Assembly (NCBI RefSeq): GCF_025264625.1
Contig: NZ_CP093313.1
Location: forward strand, 1,984,001-2,048,000
Source of the DNA: Occallatibacter riparius
Lineage (GTDB): Bacteria > Acidobacteriota > Terriglobia > Terriglobales > Acidobacteriaceae
Length of the DNA: 64,000 bases
Direction of reading: 5' to 3'
The notes under the pieces are model-generated. The model was not told where the DNA came from. It ran no database searches and saw nothing but the letters and a program-made list of their open reading frames with translations. Of this stretch, positions 17,452-27,500 are shown one piece after another; position 1 is the stretch's first letter; each line of letters opens with the position of its first letter. The translations under genes and the position numbers were made by a program.

Positions 17452-20400
17452 CTACTTCACCTGCAGTGTGACTGGCGTCGTGCGTATTGTTGATCCCGAG
17501 GTTCCGCTGATCGTGATGGTATAGGTCCCCTTGGGTGTACCGAACAGGCCGAACAGGCCGGCTGAGGTGCTGATACTAAGCGTGGTACTTGCTGATCCGG
17601 TGCCGGGCGTCAACGACGTGCTTGTGAACGTGCACGAAGACGCAGACGGCAAGTTCGAGCACGCGAGCTTGACAGCCGAGTTGAAACTCCCTCCCAGCGC
17701 GCTCACAGTGATCGTGTAAGTTGCTTTGCCGCCGGCCGTGACAGTCGCACTCGAAGGCGAAGCTGAAAGCGCAAAATCGACGCCCGTGCCCGTCAGCGAT
17801 GTAGACTGCGAACTCCCGCCAGTCGAATCATCGCTCACGGTCAGCGTGCCGGTTCGAGTTCCAGCCGCTGTTGGCTTGAACGTGACACTCACAGTGCAAC
17901 TGCTGTTGGCCGCCAAGGTCGAAGAGCAGGTGGTTGTTTTGGCGAAATCGCCGGTCACGGCGATGCTGGTGATATGCAGGGTTGCGTTCCCCGTATTGCT
18001 GAGAGTGACACTCTGTGAACTGCTGGTCGAACCAATCGCGAGAGCAGCGAAGGTGAGAGAAGCAGGTGAGAGCGAAGCAACCGGTCCGGTTCCCGTGCCT
18101 GAGAGCGAAACGGACGGCGGTGTTCCGGGTGCGTTGCTGTTCACCGTCACCGTGCCTGCCCGGGTGCCGCGCGCGGTTGGCGTGAAGGTGACGCTGATCG
18201 TGCAGGTGGAATTGATCGCCAGAGTATTGGTTCCAGTTGGACAGTTGCTGGTTTGCGCGAAGTCTCCGGCGTTCGTCCCGCCAATCACGATGCCGCTGAT
18301 CTTCAGGGGCGCCGTTCCGATGCTCTTCACGGTGATCGTCTGCGCTGTACTCTTTATCCCAACAACCTGGTTGCTATAAGTCAGGCTGGATGGGGTCAGC
18401 GTGAGGTTGGCGGCAGTCGCGGATCCGCTCAGGGACACGTTTTGCGCGTGCGTCGGAGCATTATCAGAAATCGCGATGATAGCGCTGCGGGTGCCGCTCG
18501 CGGCTGGAGAGAAGGTGACGTTGATTGTGCAGGTAGCGTTGATCGCCAGCGTATTCGATCCGGTTGGGCAGTTGTTGGTTTGAGCGAAATCACCCGGGTT
18601 CGTCCCGCTCAGCGTAATGCTGCTGATACTCAAGGGGGCGGTTCCGGTGCTCTTCACCGTGATGGTCTGCGCGGTGCTGCTGGTGCCCACAACCTGGCTG
18701 CTGTAGGTCAGGCTGGTTGGCGTGACCGTAACGCCGGCCGCAGCGCCTGATCCACTCAGGGGAACGGTCTGCGTGCCGGTCGTGTCATTATCGGTGATCA
18801 CCAGCGCGGCGCTTCGGGCACCCGTCGCGCCAGGAGTGAATGTGATGTTGATTGTGCAGGAGGTATTGACGCCCAGCGTGTTCGATCCGGTCGGGCAATT
18901 GCCGGTCTGGGCAAAATCCCCGCTGTTCGTCCCGCTCACGGCGATGCTGCTGATGGTCAGAGGAGCCGCTCCCTGATTACTCAGCGTGACGGTCTGGGCG
19001 GCGCTGGTTGTACCCACACCCTGGTTGCCAAACACCAGGCTAGTCGGATTCAAAATTGCAGCCGGCTTGGAATTTACCGGTCCGTTGTAGAAATTCGAGA
19101 TCGCCACATCATCGAAGTAGAAAGTGCCGGTGACTGTGTTGAGGAGCATGAGGCGGGCGAACGGATTGGCGTTGGAGAGATCGGCATTCACGGTGCCGAG
19201 CGAAACTCCATTGAGCCAGGCTTGCGCTTGTCCGGTGGTCGTCTGCGTATCACCCACCTCCACGCAATACCACGTGTTGGCCGCTACAGAGTTGGTAGCG
19301 GAGAAGAGGCTATACACCCCGCCCGAACCATCCCAGAAGTAGATGTCCAGGCCGTGGCGATTGGTGTCGTAATCGATCTCCCAGCTGTTGCCTCCATTGG
19401 CATTCCGGCCGATAGCTACCTGTGTAGAGGTGGTCGTATTCGCGAGCCGTAAGTAGAACCGCGTGAACGTCTGCGGCTGCGGAGATGCCTGCGCGGTATA
19501 GATGTAGGCGTATTGCCCTGTGCTGTTGGTAAACGCGGCAGCACTGGTCCCGCTGTTGACGACCTGCGTCTGGATCGTTCTCTGCCCTGTGCTGTCGCCG
19601 CTCTGCAAGTTCCACAGGCTGAAGTTTCCAGATTCAAAGCCATCCTGGAAGAAGACGGTTGGCGCAAACGCCGAGCCAGTCAACGCCACGCTCTCGGGGC
19701 TGTCGGCGGCGTTGTCGGTCACCGTCAGGTTGGCGCTTCGTGTGCCGTTTGCTGTTGGCGAGAACGTCACGTTGATAGTGCAGGAAGCATTCGCAGCCAA
19801 TAAGTTCGGGCAGGTATTCTTGGAACTGAAGTCGCCCGAGTTGCTCCCGGTTAGGGCGATGCTGCCGATGTTTAGCGAAGCCGTCCCGACATTCGATAGA
19901 GTGATCGACTGAGCCGTGCTTGACGTGCCAACGTTCTGACTTCCGAACGTGAGGCTCGTGGGATTGAAGCTGACGATGGGTGCAGCCGCCGCCTGTCCAG
20001 TGCCGCTGAGCGCCACGCTTTGAGGACTGTTGGCCGCGTTATCAGTGATCGCCAAAGTCGCGCTGCGAGGGCCTACCGCGGTTGGCGTGAAGGTCACGTT
20101 GATAGCGCAGGATTGATTGACGGTCAGCGTCGCTGGGCAGTTGTTGGTCTCGGCAAAGTCCCCGGGGTTCGCACCCGACAGGCCAATGCTGTTGATGTTC
20201 AGCGTTCCCGTGCCCGCATTCGTCAACATAATGGTCTGCGGACTGCTCGTGACGCCAACAGTGATGCCATTAAAATTCGCGCTGCTCGGGCTCAGAGTGG
20301 CCACGGGGACGCCGAGGATAAAGTTGTTCAGCAGGTTGGCAGTGGTTTGCTGAATGCCGGCATTCGCCCGAGTGTTGCTCATCACATTTGCTAGCCCTAA

Positions 20401-21831
20401 ACTCCACACGATGGTTCCAGAGGCAAAAACCTTCGCACCGCTCGGTGCGGTGTAGATCGATGAGTTCGCATATGAACTCGCGCCGCTGCTGTTCGTGAGC
20501 GGCGAAGTGGAGAGCACGACCAGCCCCGGCGGCGTGAATCCATTGTTATAGATCCTGTCGTATTCGTAGCCAACAAGCCCCGGCACCGTGGAGCCATCTA
20601 CAAGACCACTGTTGGCGTACACCCAGTTGCTGGAGTTCTGCACCACGTAGTCGGCACTCGCTGCGCTCTCCGACATGATTCCGACAATGCCGTTTTCCGG
20701 TTCGTTGATCGTTGCGTCGCGCCATTGGGTGGTCACGAGCGAATTGTCGAAGCCCCACTCGGGATCGGGACCGGGGGAAGATGGGCTAGTCGCAAAATCC
20801 TTGTAGCCGACCTGCACGCGATTCGGCACCCCGGAGGCATTCGGCTCAAATCGGATCTGCCAGAACATCGTGTTGGCGCCGAAGAAACCCGCACTCACGC
20901 CTGAATTGATCGCGTTCTGGACGTTTGTGCGCATCGCGCGCGACCAGTATTCGTCATGGCCAACAGACAGGAAGGCTTTGTGGTTCGTGATCGGCGCCGT
21001 GCCCTGGTCAGTATCTACATCGGTGCTGTAACTGATGTTGTATCCTTGCGATTCCATCCAGTAAACAAAGGCGTACTCGTAGTCGAGATATTGCCCGGCG
21101 CCGTTGCTGTCCCCGGGAATAAATGGGCGGTCAAAAGAAACCTTGGTCGCATGCGGATATGGGTATACCGACTTGTCCGTAGTATTGCCGTAGAGGCTGG
21201 TGCCGCCCCACAGGTTATAGGCCTGATAGGTGGTGACGCTCGTCTGGTAAAGAACATCCTCCGTGCCGCCGTCGTTCCGAACCACAAAGAAGATAAAGCT
21301 GGAATTGCCGCTGGAACTCGTGAGTTTTGCCAGATAAACTCCCGTCACCCACGAGGCGGGAATCTGCACCGTCGTCGCGGCAGTCCAGTTGCTGCACGAA
21401 ATCATGCCAGTAACCGGGTCAGGAGCCGAAATTGCCTGATGAACGCCGGTGAAGCTCCCCAGAGACTGCACCAGTCGCGCGCCGATCCCTTGGTAATAGC
21501 CGGTGCGGTAAATGTCTATGGTGAAGCTGGGATCCGTGGTCGTCACGTAAAAAGCGATGGAATCACCATGATTGGCGCTGATCTTCGAGCCGAATCCCGA
21601 GAGCAGATCTTGCTGGGAGGATGCGGTGAAATTAGCCCAGCCGGAAGTGCCGGGAAGGCTGTTTTCCTGCTGGATAGGGTTCGGCGTATCAGCAAAGAGA
21701 AGAGCGGGCGCGGACATCAACCCCAGAAAACATGTAATAAGGATGCGAAGGGTAAAGGCATGGATCGGGTGCATGAGCTGCAGCCGTGCCTGCTGTAAGC
21801 TGCCGCGCGGGGAAACAGAGAACGTAGTCAT
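17452..21831 (-). CDS. Giant surface protein: DMFase-β-like domain plus choice-of-anchor D repeats
   Basis: A 1459-aa exported protein. After a signal peptide (hydrophobic FTLRILITCFLGLMSAPALL) comes a ~470-residue domain resembling the N,N-dimethylformamidase β-subunit C-terminal fold (GDSIAFYVTTTDPSFTIDIYRTGYY, LSVGHDEYWSRAMRTNV). Then two ASPM-SPD-2-Hydin (choice-of-anchor D) repeats, a laminin-G-like insert (FQDGFESGNFSLWNLQSGDS, ~730-930), four more ASH repeats (each with FGxQxVGTTSxAQTxT and GDFAxTxxC) and a final Ig-like domain ending in TLQVK. Cysteines recur once or twice per repeat. Amidase activity is not assured; adhesion or glycan binding is equally plausible. GGAG seven bases before ATG 21831 supports this start. 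Confidence 0.88.
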   Translation of the reverse strand: MTTFSVSPRGSLQQARLQLMHPIHAFTLRILITCFLGLMSAPALLFADTPNPIQQENSLPGTSGWANFTASSQQDLLSGFGSKISANHGDSIAFYVTTTDPSFTIDIYRTGYYQGIGARLVQSLGSFTGVHQAISAPDPVTGMISCSNWTAATTVQIPASWVTGVYLAKLTSSSGNSSFIFFVVRNDGGTEDVLYQTSVTTYQAYNLWGGTSLYGNTTDKSVYPYPHATKVSFDRPFIPGDSNGAGQYLDYEYAFVYWMESQGYNISYSTDVDTDQGTAPITNHKAFLSVGHDEYWSRAMRTNVQNAINSGVSAGFFGANTMFWQIRFEPNASGVPNRVQVGYKDFATSPSSPGPDPEWGFDNSLVTTQWRDATINEPENGIVGIMSESAASADYVVQNSSNWVYANSGLVDGSTVPGLVGYEYDRIYNNGFTPPGLVVLSTSPLTNSSGASSYANSSIYTAPSGAKVFASGTIVWSLGLANVMSNTRANAGIQQTTANLLNNFILGVPVATLSPSSANFNGITVGVTSSPQTIMLTNAGTGTLNINSIGLSGANPGDFAETNNCPATLTVNQSCAINVTFTPTAVGPRSATLAITDNAANSPQSVALSGTGQAAAAPIVSFNPTSLTFGSQNVGTSSTAQSITLSNVGTASLNIGSIALTGSNSGDFSSKNTCPNLLAANASCTINVTFSPTANGTRSANLTVTDNAADSPESVALTGSAFAPTVFFQDGFESGNFSLWNLQSGDSTGQRTIQTQVVNSGTSAAAFTNSTGQYAYIYTAQASPQPQTFTRFYLRLANTTTSTQVAIGRNANGGNSWEIDYDTNRHGLDIYFWDGSGGVYSLFSATNSVAANTWYCVEVGDTQTTTGQAQAWLNGVSLGTVNADLSNANPFARLMLLNTVTGTFYFDDVAISNFYNGPVNSKPAAILNPTSLVFGNQGVGTTSAAQTVTLSNQGAAPLTISSIAVSGTNSGDFAQTGNCPTGSNTLGVNTSCTINITFTPGATGARSAALVITDNDTTGTQTVPLSGSGAAAGVTVTPTSLTYSSQVVGTSSTAQTITVKSTGTAPLSISSITLSGTNPGDFAQTNNCPTGSNTLAINATCTINVTFSPAASGTRSAIIAISDNAPTHAQNVSLSGSATAANLTLTPSSLTYSNQVVGIKSTAQTITVKSIGTAPLKISGIVIGGTNAGDFAQTSNCPTGTNTLAINSTCTISVTFTPTARGTRAGTVTVNSNAPGTPPSVSLSGTGTGPVASLSPASLTFAALAIGSTSSSQSVTLSNTGNATLHITSIAVTGDFAKTTTCSSTLAANSSCTVSVTFKPTAAGTRTGTLTVSDDSTGGSSQSTSLTGTGVDFALSASPSSATVTAGGKATYTITVSALGGSFNSAVKLACSNLPSASSCTFTSTSLTPGTGSASTTLSISTSAGLFGLFGTPKGTYTITISGTSGSTIRTTPVTLQVK

Positions 21832-22146
21832 GGGGCATCTCCGGGGTTCGGGGCACTAGGAACCAGCAGGAAAATGGCGATTTGCTGCTAATTCGTTTGC
21901 TCAGGGCCGGGGAAGCCCGATTGGAAGCAGAAACACCTGCGTGCGCGCAGACGCACGGCTTCGTGATCACTTTTGGGGGGAAGTATGGGGAGTATATAGC
22001 GACAGCGGGTGCTCGTCAACGCTGTGGATTTGACAGGGTAAGAAAGGCGAACCCGCCTGCCGGCAGATTTATAAATCCGGTATAGGTCTGGCACATCTGG
22101 AGCGGTACAGGGAGGAGCTTTTCGAAGAGCGTTCGACCAGGAGAAA
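21832..22146. other. 315-base gap between two minus-strand genes; probable promoter region
   Basis: No gene is supported here. It should contain the promoter of the 1459-aa gene. The notable element is a perfect 12-bp palindrome GATTTATAAATC at 22066-22077, flanked by CCGGCA and CGG. A TTGACA-like hexamer at 22030 points along the plus strand, where no gene follows, so I do not call it a promoter. Confidence 0.5.
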
Positions 22147-23733
22147 TCACTCCGATTCGTCGATGACTTCGATTGCCGAGACCGTCGCAAAATTCACCGT
22201 GGGGTCGAACGTGAGGTCGAGTTTGCCTTCCGGGGTGGGCCGGATATGGGTGAATGTCTTCGTCACCGCGTGCAGGCTACCCACTTCCTTGAAGATGTCG
22301 AAGTGATCGAGCAGCGTGGAGCCATTGCAATACACACTGAAGACGCGGGTCCCGACGCCGATGGACTGAGAGCGGTCGGCTATCCAGTACAACTCCGCGA
22401 AGTGGAGTACCAGCGTGTAACGGCCTCGAACGTCAACGGGAATGGAATAGGTGAAGTGGCCGAAACGTTCCTGCATGTACAGGTTTGGATCGGGAGTGCC
22501 GCTGACCTGGCGAGGAGTGTCGGAAAGCACACCATTCTCGAAATAGTTGTCAGGGTGCCACAAATTGCCGTCATGGTCCGTGACCGCCGTTGGCTGCGCG
22601 ACTATCCGGATGGGAACCTGACGGTGAGGTAGGCCGGGCAGAATCTCGAGAGCGCTCAGGGTAGCCGCCGCTCGCCCGGAGGTGAACTTCAGGTGAAGAT
22701 GGCCATCCTTATCCGGAGAGATGTCCTTGAACACCTTCTCGTCGGCGACGTTAGGTCCGAGCGCATCATAGCTGATGTTGAATCCCTTGAGCAGCGGCTG
22801 ACCATTTGCCGTTACGTCAAAGAACTGTGCCTTGTCGTCGGGCGCGGAGGCGACGAAGAACAGGTGCAGCTCATAGACCCCTGGAGCCAGGGGTATGTCG
22901 TAGGAGAAATCTCCGGTCCGCCAGTGATCGAAGAGCATGGGATCGCTAGTGCGTGCTACCGGGGTCCGAGGACGCTCATATCCCACCGGGCCAATGTAGA
23001 ACCGGTCGTCTGATTCCCAGTATGCGCCGGCGCTATCGATCTTGGGGCTCCCCTGATATCCGGCGAGAAGGCGCAAGGGAACCTGAGCAACATTAGCCGG
23101 TGTAACCGGAGAAGCTGCAGTCGGAGGATTGCCTGCTGTCGTGTTTGATGGATGAGCTGACCGGATCCAGTTGAGTTCGTATGCGGAGAACGCGAGCAAT
23201 GCCAGAACGACAAGCGATGCCGCACCGAAGATTAGAGGGCGTGGTGTGCGCCTGAGCGGCGTGATTGCATCCGCTCCGCCGTTCAGGTCGATCGCGGGTC
23301 TGGCCGATCCAGTGTTCAAATCGCTGGGAGGGAGTTCCTGCCGGTTTGCGGCAACTTCTGGTGTGGCTGGCGGGAATGTCAGACTAGGATCGACGCGTCG
23401 CGCGAACTCCGGCACGTAGCTTCGGAAAGGCAACGAGATCACAACGGGATGGTCTTTCCCCTCAGTTTCGTAATACTCCTTCAGCCGCTTCCTGAGCCTA
23501 TAGGTCTCCACGCGTGCGATGGAGTCGGTTGATCCGTCGAAAGCTGTTTTCGAACGGCCGAAGACCTCGGTTGCGATGGCGTATTCGGTAATCTCTTCGT
23601 CTCTGCCCTCAAGAGAACGCTCGGCCAGAAACCGCAGTAGCTTGGCCAGCCGCGGATTGCGCGCCAGTGCCGCAAGAACTGTCTCCAGTTCTGCGCGCTG
23701 CAAGCTGACCGAATCCGAGGGGGGACCCTGCAT
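22147..23733 (-). CDS. Membrane-anchored winged-helix protein with two periplasmic malectin domains
   Basis: A 528-aa single-pass protein. Residues ~10-110 are a cytoplasmic helical domain common in Acidobacteriota (LAKLLRFLAERSLEG, ITEYAIATEVFGR, DSIARVETYRLRKRLKEYY, FRSYVPEF) whose RVxxYRLRKRL resembles the recognition region of OmpR/ToxR-type winged helices. A TM helix (~170-190, LIFGAASLVVLALLAFSAYE) leads to two malectin-like domains (~215-375 and ~380-528) with YWESDDRFY, GVYELHLFFVA, YTLVLHFAELYW and LHLKFTSGRA. Malectins bind glucose-containing oligosaccharides. This is the layout of a ToxR-like one-component sugar sensor (inference). ATG 23733 follows CGGAGA; ATG 23763 is an alternative without SD. 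Confidence 0.8.
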   Translation of the reverse strand: MQGPPSDSVSLQRAELETVLAALARNPRLAKLLRFLAERSLEGRDEEITEYAIATEVFGRSKTAFDGSTDSIARVETYRLRKRLKEYYETEGKDHPVVISLPFRSYVPEFARRVDPSLTFPPATPEVAANRQELPPSDLNTGSARPAIDLNGGADAITPLRRTPRPLIFGAASLVVLALLAFSAYELNWIRSAHPSNTTAGNPPTAASPVTPANVAQVPLRLLAGYQGSPKIDSAGAYWESDDRFYIGPVGYERPRTPVARTSDPMLFDHWRTGDFSYDIPLAPGVYELHLFFVASAPDDKAQFFDVTANGQPLLKGFNISYDALGPNVADEKVFKDISPDKDGHLHLKFTSGRAAATLSALEILPGLPHRQVPIRIVAQPTAVTDHDGNLWHPDNYFENGVLSDTPRQVSGTPDPNLYMQERFGHFTYSIPVDVRGRYTLVLHFAELYWIADRSQSIGVGTRVFSVYCNGSTLLDHFDIFKEVGSLHAVTKTFTHIRPTPEGKLDLTFDPTVNFATVSAIEVIDESE

Positions 23734-23763
23734 TCTCACATATCTCCGGACAATGACTTTCAT

Positions 23764-24465
23764 ACTACAACCGGTCCGAGTTAGAGGGGAAGCACCGTTC
23801 GATACGGCAGCTGAACGTCAGGAGGGTCGACGTTACGAACGTTAAACGTGTTGATATTTATCGGAGTTAGCTGCCGATTCCGGCTCCAACCGTTCGGTGG
23901 ATGATAAACCCAGTCGATCCGGAGCTCGCCCGCCGCTTGCCGCCCAGACGTCAATCTCGCGGGCCAACCTCCATAGAAAATGGCCGCCCAGACGACCTCA
24001 GGGATCGAAAAGGTGTCTGGCTCCTGTTTGCTCGTGCTGATTTCGGAGCCGGCTGGCTCGAAAGCGGCACTGGCCCAGAAGCGATTCCTCCGCCCCGATC
24101 AGTTTCAAGCTTGGTCACGACCATTTTGGTGGATCTCGGGTCCGGTTCAGTACCACCGCGAAGTTTCCGTACCGTCACCTCATTCCCGACCGCCAGCGCA
24201 TCACAAACGACCGCCTCCCGTCCCCCTTCGCTGCGGATGTCGCTTTCGGCACCTCGATTAACGTGCCGCCCTGCACATGTAACGTCGGCCAGAAAGCCCC
24301 CACTTTCAATGACGTGACATACGTTCAAAGCGCCTGAACAACTTTGTGCATGATCGAACTTCACAATGGCCATTTCTGTTCGGCAGGATTCGTTCCGGTT
24401 GATTTCACAGGACCGACACCGCGCGAAACGCACGGAGAAAGTTGAAAGCCCCTGAGGTTGGGGAG
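23764..24465. other. ~700-base divergent intergenic region
   Basis: No credible gene. Short overlapping open frames occur on both strands (for example 23901-24317 plus and 23951-24547 minus) but their translations are low-complexity or unrecognisable, and none has a convincing start. A 12-bp direct repeat GCCGCCCAGACG occurs at 23939-23950 and 23983-23994. The region must carry promoters for the minus-strand regulator and the plus-strand TonB receptor; a decayed gene fragment cannot be excluded. Confidence 0.5.
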
Positions 24466-24489
24466 CACTTTCCGCAAAGATCTGCGGAA
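24466..24489 (+). promoter_or_regulatory. Leader hairpin just upstream of the second TonB receptor
   Basis: CTTTCCGCA and TGCGGAAAG form a perfect 9-bp inverted repeat around AAGATC. It ends 18 bases before the ATG, next to the GAGGAGG ribosome site, so it could gate translation or be a dyad operator. Confidence 0.5.
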
Positions 24490-24507
24490 AGGTTGAGGAG
24501 GCAGTAG

Positions 24508-27500
24508 ATGCACAAATGGATATTGAGGGTGTTAGGGGTGTTGGCAATCCTGTTCGCCCTTACGACATCGCTAAGCGCCCAGGAAACGGGCAGCATTGTG
24601 GGAACTGTGGCGGACCAGACCGGGGCAGTGGTCGGCCATGCCAAAGTGACGCTCACCAACGCGCAAACCAAGGATGTCCGCACCACCACTTCGAATGGTG
24701 AAGGCTTTTTCGCTTTCAACGGCGCGACCGTGGGAGACTACACCGTGAAGGTCGAGTCCCAGGGATTCCGGCCGGCGCAACAAACCGGCATCCATGTGGA
24801 TCCAGGCGACCGCCGCAACCTGAATGTTTCGCTCGCCATCGCGGCAGGTGACGCCAGCGTTACGGTAGTCGCTGACTCTTCTTCAATCGTCGTGGATTCG
24901 GGCGATCTCTCGAGCACGCTGAATGCGGGCAATATTCACAAGCTGGCGCTGCAGGGTCGGGACGTGACCGAACTGCTCAAAACGCTGCCGGGTTTCAACG
25001 CAAATACCAGCTACAACGGCATCCAGAACAAGCCGGGGTACGACACGCAGATTACAAGCATCGCCTCGGCGGTGGGCCGCGGCATCAGCGCCAACGGAAG
25101 TCCTGATCGCGCAGGCGGCACGGACCTGCTCTCTGACGGCGCCCACATTGTTGACCCGGGCTGTAACTGCAATGCCAATCAAACTGTGAATGCCGATATG
25201 GTTGCTGAGGTCAAGGTGACAACCTCGGCGTACAGCGCCCAGAGCGCAACGGGGCCGGTGGTCATTTCGGCGGTGGGCAAGTCAGGTTCGAGCGAGGTTC
25301 ATGGATCTGCGTACCTGCATTTCCGGGATCACGCAATGAACTCCAATGACTGGTTCTTCAACCACAACAAACAGCCTCGGCCGGATGACCGCTATTGGTA
25401 TCCCGGTGGCCAGGTGGGCGGCCCGATTCCGTTTACCAAGAAGAAACTGGTGTTCTTCACGGGATATGAGAACTACAACCAGAGCTTCCCAGAGCAGACC
25501 AGTGGCGGCCTGCTGGAGGCCCTTGTGCCTACGATGAACGAGCGCGCGGGACACTTCGATCCCACGCTGCCCGACAACGCCGCGGTGTGCAGCTCGATTG
25601 CGAGCTGGGTTTCCGGCCAGTACCGGTGTCAGCCGATTACCTCCATCAACACAGCAGCAGGATATGTGGACGGCATCCAGAACAGCGATGTCTCAGCGTA
25701 TCTCGGTCCCGCATCGCGGGCGATGCTGCAGTTGATTCCGGCGCCGAATCACACCCCCACCTCCGGTGCGGACTTCAACTATGTGAAAGCGCTGATCAAC
25801 ACCAACAATGGCTATATGTTCCACGCCAAGACGGACTACAACTACAGCCAGAACACCAAGCTGTATGTGAGCTACAACCAGCAGCACGAACTTTACGGCT
25901 CGCCGGTCATGCGGTGGTGGATTCCTGCGGATTCAGTTGAGACGCCGGGCAGCCCCGCGACCTCATCCACATCGCGCACGATCTCGGGCAACCTGGTGAA
26001 GGTGTTCAACTCTACGATGACCAACGAGTTCATCGCCGGAATCAGTTACCTGCACGATCCCATTACCTTCGCCAACCCGAAGGCGGTGGACAGGAAGGCG
26101 CTGCAGTACCCCTATACCACACCGAACTCGTCGACAGTAATGCCCAACATCATGAACGGCTGGTGGACCAACGACATGGGAGTTCCCATGCTGCTCGACA
26201 TGGGGCGCGGCTCGTACTACGAAACAAAACTGCAACCCTCGGTTGACGATAACTTCACCAAGGTGCTGAGGACGCATACCTTGAAGTTCGGCGTGAGTTG
26301 GATGGCGTCCGGCGACGAGGGATCGAGCGTGGGCCAGACCGACGGGCCAAATGGCACCGCCGGGTACGCTCCGATCTGGGATTTCAATGGTCCAGGCGGA
26401 AGCCAGATCACCTCGGCGTACAATCCGGTGCTGGATTTCATGCTGGACTATGCGAGCGGGTTCTCGTATCTGCCTGTGACCATCACGAAGATGAGGGGCG
26501 CAGGCTGGGGCTTCTACGGCCAGGACGAGTGGAAGGCAAGCCGGCGGCTTACGCTGAACTTCGGCCTGCGGCTCTCGCATGACCTTGCTTGGACAGACGC
26601 GAGCGGCAAGTACGGCGCCTCAGCCTGGACGCAGGCATGGTATGACGCGGACCTCGCCAAGGGTGTCACGGCGCTGCCTGGCATGCGCTGGCACGCGATG
26701 GATAAATCGGTCCCGCTGGCAGGACGTTCGCTGAATGCGATCTTCTATGCTCCGCGTTTCGGCGTAGCCTATGACCTATATGGCAACGGGAAGACGTTCT
26801 TGCGCGGCGGATTCGGGACATATTACTACCGCGACGGCCTGGGCGGATCCTCGGGAACCTCGATTGCGCAGGGCGGAACCCAGTGCAGCTTGTCGCAACC
26901 GACCTTCCTTTCGCAGGTGGACTCCGGGAAGAACGTGGCATGTGCCAACACCCTTGGTGGTCTGACCAGTGGCTCCGCGGTGGATCCCCATGATCACGTG
27001 GAACCGAAGACCTACACCTACAACTTCACGTTTTCGCAACAGCTGCTTGCGAAGTCAATTCTCGAAATCACCTACTCCGGCAGCCAGACTACAGACCTGA
27101 TTACAAACCTGGGCGACATCAACAAGATCCCGGTGGGCGCGTTTACGAAGCCGGATCCGAACCCACAGTCGGCGGATTTCGGCAAGCTGTTCCCCATCGA
27201 CAAGATCTCCGGAACGGTGTTGCAGGACTACAAACCGCTTACCCACTACACGCAGATGAACCTGATCCGGCATGGGGCGTGGGCGAACTACAACGCGCTG
27301 CAGACCTCGTGGTCGAAACCGCAGGGGAGCCTCACGTACAACGTGAACTACACCTGGTCGAAGACGCTGGGCATCGACAGCACGGCCGATCCCATCCACA
27401 TTGAGAACGACTACGGCATCCTGAGCCAGGATCGCACGCATGCCTTCAATACATCGTGGGCATACGAGGTGGGCAAGCGCTTCAGGAACAACAAGGTGGA

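Noticed and set aside
22030..22035. TTGACA as a -35 promoter box
   Set aside because: It points along the plus strand, where no gene begins for more than 2 kb, and no -10 box is at the right distance.
23843..23855. TTAAACGTGTTGA as a second LacI operator
   Set aside because: The central CG and AA fit but the right half breaks the consensus; not better than chance.
23951..24547. 198-codon minus-strand open frame in the large divergent gap
   Set aside because: It runs over the leader and first codons of the TonB receptor, has no SD, and its translation matches no family I know. A decayed gene is possible but not supportable.
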